From Streptomyces fodineus (GTDB lineage: Bacteria > Actinomycetota > Actinomycetes > Streptomycetales > Streptomycetaceae): a stretch of DNA of 64,000 nucleotides. The notes under the pieces were generated by a model. That model did not search any database. It was not told the origin of the DNA and saw only the letters and a list, made by a program, of their open reading frames with translations. Both the position numbers and the translations under genes were made by a program. Below are positions 1 through 8,304 of the stretch, piece after piece. Positions within the stretch are counted from its first letter, which is position 1. Every line of letters begins with the position of its first letter. The DNA is taken from assembly GCF_001735805.1 (NCBI RefSeq), contig NZ_CP017248.1, forward strand, positions 3,348,001-3,412,000, in the 5' to 3' direction.

Positions 1-496
1 CGCACGCCCCGGTGCGGGTAGTTCTCGCGGAGCAGCCCCTCGCGGGTCATGCCGAGCCGCCGGGCCACATTGATGCTGGGTTCGTTGGCCGAGGACGCGC
101 GCCACTCCACCCGGTGCATGCCGCGTGCGTCGAAGGCCCAGTCGAGCAGCACCCGCATACCGCGGGTGACCAGCCCGCGCCCGGCCGCCGCGGGCTCCAG
201 CCAGCAGCCGGCCTCGCACACCCCGCTCGGGTGTCCCACACGCGGAACAGCACCCCGCCTACGAGCCTGCCGTCCAGCCAGATGCCGTGCAGGCTGCCCG
301 CGTCGACGGCGCGCTTGTCGGCGTACGACTTCAGCCAGCCATGGGCGCCGTCCAGGTCGGCCACCACGTCCGGCAGCGGAATGTGCCGGCCGATGAACTC
401 CCGTCCCCGGTCGATGTTGGCGAGGAGCTCCTCGGCATGCCAGACCTCCAGGGGCCGAAGCTCCGCGCCGTCGTCACCCAGGGATATCGCGTACAT
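1..496 (-). CDS. GNAT N-acetyltransferase (RimJ/RimL-like), partial, frameshifted
   Basis: The gene runs off the left edge of the window, so its C-terminus is missing. The first 88 or so residues from the ATG at 496 read as a RimJ/RimL-type GNAT protein (RxLxxxHAEEL near the start, then LVGGVLFRVWDTR). The frame then turns into Arg/Pro-rich nonsense. Adding one G to the G4 run (CCCC on the plus strand at 221-224) restores a typical GNAT core: VCEAGCWLEP, GLVTRGMRVLLDWAF, NEASINVARRLG. Such enzymes acetylate N-termini or small amines using acetyl-CoA; the substrate here is unknown. The start overlaps the end of the upstream exporter gene by 23 bases, suggesting co-transcription. The break could be a sequencing error or a real mutation. 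Confidence 0.8.
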
Positions 497-2705
497 CGCC
501 CGGCTCTTCCTTCCTCAGTTCCGCCATCGAGACCCCGCCGAGCCTCTCATGCGCGGTGCGGCACTCGGGCGGCTCGATGCTGACCCGCGGCAGCCGGCGC
601 TCCAGCCACGCGGGCAGCCACCAGTTGGCGGCGCCGAGCAGATGCATCAGCGCGGGCACGAGCAGGGTGCGCAGCACGAAGGCGTCCAGGGCGACGGCGG
701 AGGCGAGCGCTATGCCGAACATGGCGATCACGCGGTCGCCGCTGAGCACGAAGGCGAGGAAGACCGAGATCATGATGACCGCGGCGGAGTTGATGACGCG
801 GCTGGTCTCGGCGAGGCCCACGCGGACGGCGCGCCGGTTGTCACCGGTCTCCAGCCACTCCTCGTACATCCGGCTGACCAGGAAGACCTGGTAGTCCATG
901 GAGAGCCCGAAGAGCACCGAGACCATGATCACGGGCAGGAACGGCTCGATGGGCCCGGCCCGGCCGAGGCCGAGCAGTTCGCTGCCCCAGCCCCACTGGA
1001 AGACGGCGACGACGATGCCGAACGCGGCGGCCACCGCGGCGATGTTCATCACGGCGGCCTTCAGCGGGATGCCGAGCGAACGGAACGCGACGAGCAGCAG
1101 GAGGCAGCCGAGCCCGATGACCGCCCCGACGAACAGCGGAAGTTTGCCGATGATCACACCCGCGAAGTCGTCGTAGCCCGCGGTGACCCCGCCGACCTTG
1201 ATGTCGAGGGAGGTGCCGGTCTCCGCGCGCGGCAGCACCTTGGTGCGCAGCCGGTCGACGAGGTCACTGGTGCGCTGCGACTGCGGCGCGGAGTCGGGGA
1301 CGACGGTGAGATATGCGGTGCCGCCGCCGGAGTCGTAGGCGGCCGGGGTGACGGAAGCGACGCCGGGGGTGGCGCGCAGGGTCGCGTCGAGGTTGTCCAG
1401 GGCGAGCTTGTCGGCACCGCCGTCTATGCGCGTCACCAGTGTCAGCGGCCCGTTGACGCCGGGACCGAAGCCCTCGGCGAGCAGGTCGTAGGCCTTGCGG
1501 GTGGTGGAGGTGCGGGGGTCGTTGCCCTGGTCGGAGGTGCCGAGGTGGAGGGAGAGCGTCGGCAGGGCGAGCAGTGCGACGACGCCGACGGCGAGCGTAC
1601 CGAGCAGTTTGGGGCGGCGTTCGACGAGCGCCGACCAGCGGGCGGCGAGCCCGGTGGGCAGTTCGGGGCGCGGCCCGTGCTCGGCGAGCCGGCGCCGTTC
1701 GCGGCGGCTGAGGGCGCGGGGGCCGATGTAGGACAGCAGGGCGGGCAGCAGGGTGACCGAGGCCGCGACGGTGAGCGCCACCGTCAACGAGGCGGCCACG
1801 GCGACCCCGTTGAGGAAGCTCAGCCGCAGGGTCAGCATCCCCAGCAGGGCGATGCACACCGTCGCACCAGCGAAGACGACCGCGCGTCCGGTGGTGGCCA
1901 CGGCGTTCACGGCGGCCTCGGTGACGCTCAGGCCGCGTTTCAGTCCGCGCCGGTGTCTGGTCACGATGAACAGCGCGTAGTCGATGCCGACGCCGAGACC
2001 GATCAGCATGCCGAGCATGGGCGCGAAGTCGGCGACCGTCATGGCGTGTCCGAGCAGCCCTATGCCGGCGTAGGCGGTGCCGACGCCGACCAGCGCGGTG
2101 GCGATCGGCAGCAGGGAGGCGGCGAGCGAGCCGAAGGCGAGGAACAGCACCACGGCGGCGACGAGCACGCCGACCACCTCGGCGGTGTGCTCGCGCGGGG
2201 ACGCGGTGAGCCCGATCGCGCTGCCGCCCAGCTCCACCTGGAGCCCGTCGCCCTCGGCGGCCTTGGCGGTGCGCACCACGTCCCGCGCCTCGGCCTTGCC
2301 GATGTGTTCGGCGTCCTGGGTGAAGGTGACGGTGGCGTAGGCCGTGTGGCCGTCGGCGCTGATCCCGTGTGCGCCCTGACCGCCGTACGGGCCGGTCACC
2401 GAGGCAACGCCGGGCAGCGAGGCGATCCGGTCCAGGGTGCGGGTCATGGTCTGCTCGACGTCGCCGGCGCGGACGGTGCCGGCGGCGGTGTGCCACACGA
2501 CGGTGTCGCTGTCCCCGCCCCGATCCGGGAAACCCTGCTTGAGCAGCTGCGACGCGCTGCCCGCCTCGGTGCCGGGGACCTCGTAGGCGTTCGAGTACGA
2601 CGAACCGGCGACGGCGGCGGCCGCGGTCACCCCGCCGAAGGCGAGGAGCCACAGCAGCACGGCGATCAGCCGATGCCGGACACACCAACGGGCGAGGTCT
2701 GCCAC
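474..2705 (-). CDS. MMPL/RND-family membrane exporter
   Basis: This is a 743-residue MMPL-type transporter of the actinobacterial lipid/antibiotic exporter family (ActII-3-like). It has the duplicated architecture: an N-terminal membrane segment, an extracytoplasmic loop, a transmembrane cluster around residues 170-350 containing GIDYALF (about 240), a second loop, and a second cluster around 530-690 containing GLSMDYQVFLVSR (about 595). The acidic residues in those two motifs are the usual proton-relay positions. I chose the GTG at 2705 because GGGAG lies seven bases upstream and the protein then begins in the usual way (VADLARWCVRH). A longer in-frame start at 2792 has weaker support. The cargo is unknown. 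The frameshifted acetyltransferase gene overlaps its 3' end. Confidence 0.9.
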   Translation of the reverse strand: MADLARWCVRHRLIAVLLWLLAFGGVTAAAAVAGSSYSNAYEVPGTEAGSASQLLKQGFPDRGGDSDTVVWHTAAGTVRAGDVEQTMTRTLDRIASLPGVASVTGPYGGQGAHGISADGHTAYATVTFTQDAEHIGKAEARDVVRTAKAAEGDGLQVELGGSAIGLTASPREHTAEVVGVLVAAVVLFLAFGSLAASLLPIATALVGVGTAYAGIGLLGHAMTVADFAPMLGMLIGLGVGIDYALFIVTRHRRGLKRGLSVTEAAVNAVATTGRAVVFAGATVCIALLGMLTLRLSFLNGVAVAASLTVALTVAASVTLLPALLSYIGPRALSRRERRRLAEHGPRPELPTGLAARWSALVERRPKLLGTLAVGVVALLALPTLSLHLGTSDQGNDPRTSTTRKAYDLLAEGFGPGVNGPLTLVTRIDGGADKLALDNLDATLRATPGVASVTPAAYDSGGGTAYLTVVPDSAPQSQRTSDLVDRLRTKVLPRAETGTSLDIKVGGVTAGYDDFAGVIIGKLPLFVGAVIGLGCLLLLVAFRSLGIPLKAAVMNIAAVAAAFGIVVAVFQWGWGSELLGLGRAGPIEPFLPVIMVSVLFGLSMDYQVFLVSRMYEEWLETGDNRRAVRVGLAETSRVINSAAVIMISVFLAFVLSGDRVIAMFGIALASAVALDAFVLRTLLVPALMHLLGAANWWLPAWLERRLPRVSIEPPECRTAHERLGGVSMAELRKEEPGDVRDIPG

Positions 2706-2718
2706 GGACGTGCTCCCA

Positions 2719-2752
2719 GGGAACGATGTGTGGATCTTTGGCCGGGAACGAT
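2719..2752. promoter_or_regulatory. Paired GGGAACGAT direct repeats upstream of the MMPL gene
   Basis: The nonamer GGGAACGAT occurs at 2719-2727 and again at 2744-2752, 25 bases apart. Both copies lie just upstream of the chosen exporter start at 2705, where an operator would be expected. No regulator gene is adjacent, so this is only a candidate site. Confidence 0.3.
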
Positions 2753-2929
2753 CGTCCAGTAACTGAACAGCCCGCAAAGAAGGTATGTGCAACCGCAGAA
2801 CACTCTCGCAGGCGAATGTGATCGTTTGCCGCGTTCGTGGGCTTATTCACATGAGTGGGAGGGACATCACAGGACACTTCCGCGAACTCTGTCATCGCTG
2901 GTGGCACTTCGGGACATCCGGCGCAGAAC

Positions 2930-2969
2930 GCCGTACGGCCCCGGAGGCATGCCTCCGGGGCCGTACGGC
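2930..2969 (-). terminator. 40-bp perfect palindrome, terminator of the gatCAB operon
   Basis: Positions 2930-2949 are the exact reverse complement of 2950-2969, giving a GC-rich stem of about 18 bp with a four-base GCATGC-type turn. It begins 12 bases beyond the gatB stop codon. There is no clear U-tract, which is common for Streptomyces terminators. It should end gatB transcription and would also block read-through from the other side. Confidence 0.8.
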
Positions 2970-2981
2970 AGTGGGTCGGGC

Positions 2982-4496
2982 TCAGCCCTCGCTCACGCCC
3001 AGCTTTTCCAGGATCAGTTCCTTCACGCGGGCCGCGTCGGCCTGGCCCCGGGTCGCCTTCATGACCGCGCCGACCAGGGCGCCGGCCGCGGCCACCTTGC
3101 CGCCGCGGATCTTGTCCGCGATGCCCGGGTTGCCGGCGATGGCCTCCTCGACGGCGGCGGTCAGGGCGCCCTCGTCGGAGACGACCTTCAGACCGCGCCG
3201 GTCGACGACCTCGTCCGGGGTGCCCTCGCCCGCGAGGACGCCCTCGATGACCTGCCGGGCCAGCTTGTCGTTCAGGTCGCCCTTCGCGACGAGCTCGGTG
3301 ACCCGGGCCACCTGCTGCGGTGTGATCGCCAGCTCGTCCAGCGCCTTGCCGGACTCGTTGGCGCTGCGCGCCAGTTCGCCCATCCACCACTTGCGGGCCG
3401 AGGCCGCGTCGGCACCGGCGTCGATCGTGGCGACGATCGGGTCCAGCGCGCCGGCGTTGAGGATCGCCTGCATGTCGGTGGACGAGATGCCCCACTCGGC
3501 GAGCAGCCGGGTGCGGCGGACCAGCGGCAGCTCGGGCAGGGCCGCGCGGATCTCCTCGACCCACTCGCGCGAGGGCGCGACGGGGACCAGGTCGGGCTCC
3601 GGGAAGTACCGGTAGTCCTCGGCCTCCTCCTTCACCCGGCCCGAGGTCGTGGACCCGGTGTCCTCGTGGAAGTGGCGGGTCTCCTGGACGATCTTGCCGC
3701 CGTCGTTCAGCACCGCGGCGTGGCGCATGACCTCGAAGCGGACCGCGCGCTCCACCGAACGCAGCGAGTTGACGTTCTTGGTCTCGCTCCGCGTGCCGAA
3801 CGTCTCGCTGCCCTTCGGCATCAGCGACAGGTTCACGTCGCAGCGCATCTGGCCCATCTCCATGCGGGCCTCGGACACGTCGAGCGAGCGGATGACCTCG
3901 CGCAGCTCACGGACGTACGCCTTCGCGACCTCGGGGGCACGCTCGCCGGCACCGACGATCGGCTTGGTGACGATCTCGATGAGCGGAATGCCCGCGCGGT
4001 TGTAGTCCAGGAGCGAGTGCTGCGCGCCGTGGATACGGCCGGTCGCGCCACCCACGTGGGTGGACTTGCCGGTGTCCTCCTCCATGTGGGCGCGCTCGAT
4101 CTCCACGCGGAAGGTTTCGCCGTCCTCCAGCTGCACGTCGAGGTAGCCGTTGAAGGCGATCGGCTCGTCGTACTGGGAGGTCTGGAAGTTCTTCGGCATG
4201 TCCGGATAGAAGTAGTTCTTCCGGGCGAAGCGGCACCACTCGGCGATCTCGCAGTTCAGCGCGAGACCGATCTTGATGGCGGACTCGACGCCGGTCGCGT
4301 TGACGACCGGGAGCGCGCCGGGCAGGCCGAGGCAGGTGGGGCAGGTCTGGGTGTTCGGGTCGGCGCCGAGCGCCGTCGAACAGCCGCAGAACATCTTGGT
4401 CTTGGTGCCGAGTTCCACATGGACCTCAAGGCCCATGACGGGGTCGTACGACGCCAGCGCGTCCTCGTACGACACCAGGTCGGTCGTGGTGGTCAC
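2982..4496 (-). CDS. gatB: Asp-tRNA(Asn)/Glu-tRNA(Gln) amidotransferase subunit B
   Basis: GatB binds misacylated Glu-tRNA(Gln) or Asp-tRNA(Asn), activates the carboxylate with ATP and receives ammonia channelled from GatA. The 504 residues match the family length. The N-terminal catalytic domain carries [18 protein letters not shown] and [12 protein letters not shown] near residues 20-60, followed by [12 protein letters not shown] and QYDEP around 105-120. A helical and tail domain (YqeY-like) fills the C-terminal 150 residues. It is the last gene of the gatC-gatA-small protein-gatB operon, 16 bases after the small gene, and is followed by a strong hairpin. Streptomyces generally lack glutaminyl-tRNA synthetase and need this complex. 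Confidence 0.98.
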   Translation of the reverse strand: MTTTTDLVSYEDALASYDPVMGLEVHVELGTKTKMFCGCSTALGADPNTQTCPTCLGLPGALPVVNATGVESAIKIGLALNCEIAEWCRFARKNYFYPDMPKNFQTSQYDEPIAFNGYLDVQLEDGETFRVEIERAHMEEDTGKSTHVGGATGRIHGAQHSLLDYNRAGIPLIEIVTKPIVGAGERAPEVAKAYVRELREVIRSLDVSEARMEMGQMRCDVNLSLMPKGSETFGTRSETKNVNSLRSVERAVRFEVMRHAAVLNDGGKIVQETRHFHEDTGSTTSGRVKEEAEDYRYFPEPDLVPVAPSREWVEEIRAALPELPLVRRTRLLAEWGISSTDMQAILNAGALDPIVATIDAGADAASARKWWMGELARSANESGKALDELAITPQQVARVTELVAKGDLNDKLARQVIEGVLAGEGTPDEVVDRRGLKVVSDEGALTAAVEEAIAGNPGIADKIRGGKVAAAGALVGAVMKATRGQADAARVKELILEKLGVSEG

Positions 4497-4512
4497 GGTG
4501 AAAACTTCCCTC

Positions 4513-4748
4513 TCAGCCCAGCAGGACGTCGTCGTCGCCCAGCCGCCTCAGCTCGCGGTAGAGGATCGCGAGGCCGGTCACGATCGCCACGGCGGAGACC
4601 GTGGCGTCGATCAGCCGCAGCGTGTCCTGCTCGGCGCGGGCCTTCTTGATCTGCTTGGCGACACCGACCGCGCCGAACGCGGTGGTGGCCATGGACAGGT
4701 ACGTACCGGACTTGGACTTCTTGAAGCCCTTGGCCTTGGACAGTGCGC

Positions 4749-4752
<4 letters not shown>
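4513..4752 (-). CDS. Small conserved membrane-associated protein between gatA and gatB
   Basis: This 79-residue protein starts at a GTG whose last two bases form the gatA stop (GTGA overlap), so it is translationally coupled to gatA. The N-terminal half is basic ([16 protein letters not shown]) and is followed by one hydrophobic segment, [22 protein letters not shown], at about residues 47-68, and an acidic end. I do not recognise a named family. Its position inside the amidotransferase operon suggests steady expression with GatCAB, but nothing in the sequence shows a direct role in tRNA amidation. High third-position GC and the clean overlap support it as a real gene. Confidence 0.8.
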
Positions 4753-6248
<1,496 letters not shown>

Positions 6249-6253
6249 GGTGG

Positions 6254-6550
6254 TCACTCCTCCCCCAGGATCTGCGGCACCTTGAAACGCTGCTGTTCCT
6301 GGGCGGGGGCGCCGGAGAGCGCCTGCTCGGGGGTGAGCGAGGGACGGACCTCGTCCGGCCGCATGACGTTCGTCAGCGGCAGCGGGTGCGAGGTCGGCGG
6401 TACGTCTTGGTCGGCGACCTCGCTGACGCGGGCGACCGCGCCGATGATGTCGTCCAGCTGTCCCGCGAAGTGGTCGAGTTCTTCGGGCTTCAGCTCCAGA
6501 CGCGCCAGCCGGGCGAGGTGGGCGACCTCCTCGCGCGTGATGCCAGGCAT
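6254..6550 (-). CDS. gatC: Asp-tRNA(Asn)/Glu-tRNA(Gln) amidotransferase subunit C
   Basis: GatC is the small stabilising subunit that wraps around GatA and bridges it to GatB. The 98 residues begin [20 protein letters not shown], the standard GatC opening, and contain the [10 protein letters not shown] segment followed by a Pro-rich tail ending [10 protein letters not shown]. It is the first gene of the operon. GAGG lies twelve bases before the ATG at 6550, and a possible promoter lies about 45-70 bases upstream. Confidence 0.97.
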   Translation of the reverse strand: MPGITREEVAHLARLARLELKPEELDHFAGQLDDIIGAVARVSEVADQDVPPTSHPLPLTNVMRPDEVRPSLTPEQALSGAPAQEQQRFKVPQILGEE

Positions 6551-6591
6551 GCAGCGATCCTCTGGGGTGAGTGTGTGTGGTTTGAGCCCCA

Positions 6592-6622
6592 ATCCTATGG
6601 GGCGGGGCCGGGTGGCCGTGAA
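6592..6622 (-). promoter_or_regulatory. Possible promoter of the gatCAB operon
   Basis: Read on the minus strand, TAGGAT (6597-6592) resembles a housekeeping -10 box, and TTCACG (6622-6617) lies 19 bases upstream as a weak -35. This would give a leader of about 35 bases before gatC. The spacing is at the long end and there is no experimental support. Confidence 0.3.
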
Positions 6623-6644
6623 ACGGTTTCCCCGGCCCCGTTTC
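6620..6644 (-). terminator. Weak hairpin after the cupin gene
   Basis: GAAACGG (6620-6626) and CCGTTTC (6638-6644) form a 7-bp stem right after the cupin stop codon. It could end that transcript, but it overlaps the possible gatC -35 region and has no U-tract. Confidence 0.35.
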
Positions 6645-6645
6645 G

Positions 6646-7140
6646 TCAGCCCCGGCGCCCCTCCCAGACCTCGCTCTTGAGGAAGTGGTTGTCGTACCGG
6701 TCCTGCACCTCGAGGATGCTCTCCGGGGTGGCCTCGCCGAGGCGGATGCGCTGGAGGTGGCGGAAGTACTCGAAGCGCTCGATGCCGGGGGTGAAGACGA
6801 TGAGGATGTCCGCGGTGGCCTCCGGGACGGCGGCGAAGGCGTGCGGCTTCTCCGGCGGGACGATGACGAGATCGCCGCGCTCGGCGGTGACGATGTCGTC
6901 GCCGGACAGGATCTCGGCGCACCCGTCGAGCAGGTAGAACATCTCCGCCCCGTTGTGGTGGAGGTGGGGCCGCGCACCGTCGGCGCCCTCCGCCAGAGTG
7001 ACGCGCACGGTGGACAGCGCCCCTCCGGTCGCACTCCGGTCCGCCAGCAGCTGGACGCCGACGGGGCTGCCCCCGACCACCTCGGCCTCGGCGCCGCGCA
7101 CGATCACGGAATCGTCGAACTCGGGCACGAACAGCGACAT
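6646..7140 (-). CDS. Single-domain cupin protein
   Basis: This 164-residue protein has one conserved beta-barrel (cupin_2) domain. Motif 1 is visible as [17 protein letters not shown] at about residues 57-73, with metal-ligand histidines and glutamate. Motif 2 follows near 90-105 as [14 protein letters not shown], with its PxxxPHAF histidine. The family includes metal-dependent dioxygenases, isomerases and sensors, so the reaction cannot be named. The gene lies downstream of the DUF4267 gene on the same strand, 58 bases away, and is probably under the same TetR-family regulator. Confidence 0.85.
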   Translation of the reverse strand: MSLFVPEFDDSVIVRGAEAEVVGGSPVGVQLLADRSATGGALSTVRVTLAEGADGARPHLHHNGAEMFYLLDGCAEILSGDDIVTAERGDLVIVPPEKPHAFAAVPEATADILIVFTPGIERFEYFRHLQRIRLGEATPESILEVQDRYDNHFLKSEVWEGRRG

Positions 7141-7156
7141 GATGCGTTCCCTTGTG

Positions 7157-7194
7157 TTGTGGTCGGACTGCCGCGTTGTGGTCGGACTGCCGCG
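7157..7194. repeat. 19-bp perfect tandem duplication
   Basis: Two identical 19-base units (7157-7175 and 7176-7194), beginning TTGTGGTCGGAC, lie head to tail in the gap between the DUF4267 gene and the cupin gene. They look like a recent slippage duplication. They lie just upstream of the cupin start at 7140. Confidence 0.9.
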
Positions 7195-7198
7195 TTGG

Positions 7199-7570
7199 TC
7201 AGACCGCGAAGAGCAGTCCGGCGCTGATCAGCACGACGATCGCGGTGGCGAAGTGGATGCCGAACGCGACCGCCTTCGCCCCGCCATGACGCAGGACTAT
7301 CAGGGTGTCGACGAACGGGACGAGTGCCACGCAGACCATGAACCACGCCTCGGCTCGGGCACCGGCGGCGGCCAGCAGGACCAGGCCCAGCAGCCCGAAG
7401 GTGCCGTCCCTGAGCCCCTTGACCGACAGGTAGGCGCCGGCGTCGCCCCGGGGGTCGGCTGCGACGCCGTACCCCGCCGCGGCCGGACCCGGCTGGAACC
7501 AGAAGCGGTAGCCGAGGAACACGCAGAACAGGTCGAGCAGGACAGCCAGGGTGTACGCGGTGACGGTCAT
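7199..7570 (-). CDS. DUF4267-type small membrane protein
   Basis: This 123-residue protein has four predicted transmembrane helices. The first is the N-terminal TLAVLLDLFCVFLGYRFWF; the others are around residues 55-72, 76-92 and 103-122. The middle segment DPRGDAGAYLSVKGLRDGTFG carries the GxRD-like pattern of DUF4267. Its function is unknown. The ATG at 7570 faces the divergent TetR gene at 7660, with one palindromic operator on each side of the 89-base gap. It probably forms a two-gene unit with the cupin gene. Confidence 0.8.
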   Translation of the reverse strand: MTVTAYTLAVLLDLFCVFLGYRFWFQPGPAAAGYGVAADPRGDAGAYLSVKGLRDGTFGLLGLVLLAAAGARAEAWFMVCVALVPFVDTLIVLRHGGAKAVAFGIHFATAIVVLISAGLLFAV

Positions 7571-7586
7571 GACCCCTCCGGTTTTT

Positions 7587-7649
7587 CTAGCAGTGCTAGC
7601 GACAAGAGTGAAGCTAGCAGAGCATCGACACATTGGCTAGCACTGCTAG
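7587..7649. promoter_or_regulatory. Twin 13-bp palindromic operators between DUF4267 and tetR
   Basis: Positions 7587-7599 (CTAGCAGTGCTAG) and 7637-7649 (CTAGCACTGCTAG) are perfect odd palindromes and are reverse complements of each other. They are centred 50 bases apart. One lies 17 bases from the DUF4267 start and the other 11 bases from the tetR start. A partial copy (GCTAGCAG) lies between them at 7613-7620. This is the layout of an autoregulating TetR repressor that shuts both divergent promoters. Confidence 0.85.
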
Positions 7650-7659
7650 AGTTTCTGCC

Positions 7660-8238
7660 ATGACGATCCAGACGCGCCGGGAGCGCGAACGAGCGGAGCG
7701 TGAGCGGCTGATCGTGACGGCCGCCCGGGAACTGGCCGAGGCCGAGGGCTGGGACGCGGTGACCACACGCCGGCTGGCCGCCGAGATCGAGTACAGCCAG
7801 CCGGTCCTCTACAGCCACTTCAAGGGCAAGAACGCGATCATGGCGGCGGTCGCGGTGCAGGGCTGCGCCGACCTGGCGGCGGAGCTACGGCAGGCGCGGA
7901 CGGCGGCGCCGGGCACGCGGGAGGCGCTGATGACGGTGGCACAGACGTACACCTCCTTCGCCCGGCGCCGGCCCGCCCTCTACGACGCGATGTTCACCCA
8001 CCTGGTGGACCTGCCGTTCGCCACGGAGGACGCACCGGCACCGCTCAAGGAGGCGTTCGGCGAACTGCTCGCGGTCGTGGCGCCGATCACTGCCGAGGGC
8101 GAGGACCCCGGCCTGCTGACGGAGACGTTCTGGGCGGCGCTGCACGGGTTGGCGACGCTGATGAGAAGCGGACGGTTGCCGCAGAGCGCGCACGAGGAGC
8201 GCTTGGCTTTGCTGATCGGCCACTTCACAGGGGGCTGA
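7660..8238 (+). CDS. TetR-family transcriptional regulator
   Basis: This 192-residue regulator opens with a basic stretch (QTRRERERAERERL) and a TetR DNA-binding domain at about residues 10-60. The recognition helix region reads TTRRLAAEIEYSQPVLYSHFKGKNA. The ligand-binding half is WHG-type (TetR_C_13/WHG-like), with AQTYTSFARRRPALYDAMF and FWAALHGLATL. I chose the ATG at 7660 because a longer start would lie inside the operator. It most likely represses itself and the divergent DUF4267-cupin pair through the twin palindromes. The inducer is unknown. Confidence 0.9.
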   Translation: MTIQTRRERERAERERLIVTAARELAEAEGWDAVTTRRLAAEIEYSQPVLYSHFKGKNAIMAAVAVQGCADLAAELRQARTAAPGTREALMTVAQTYTSFARRRPALYDAMFTHLVDLPFATEDAPAPLKEAFGELLAVVAPITAEGEDPGLLTETFWAALHGLATLMRSGRLPQSAHEERLALLIGHFTGG

Positions 8239-8304
8239 GCACCCCGGAGGGACGCAGGGCCGTGTCCCTGTGCGGCTCCGCCGCGTGGGCGCGCCCGGCC
8301 AGGG

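Noticed and set aside
12..2762. A very long plus-strand open frame opposite the MMPL gene
   Set aside because: It is the antisense shadow of a GC-rich gene. Its translation is Gly/Arg/His-rich without domains, while the minus strand gives a clear MMPL protein.
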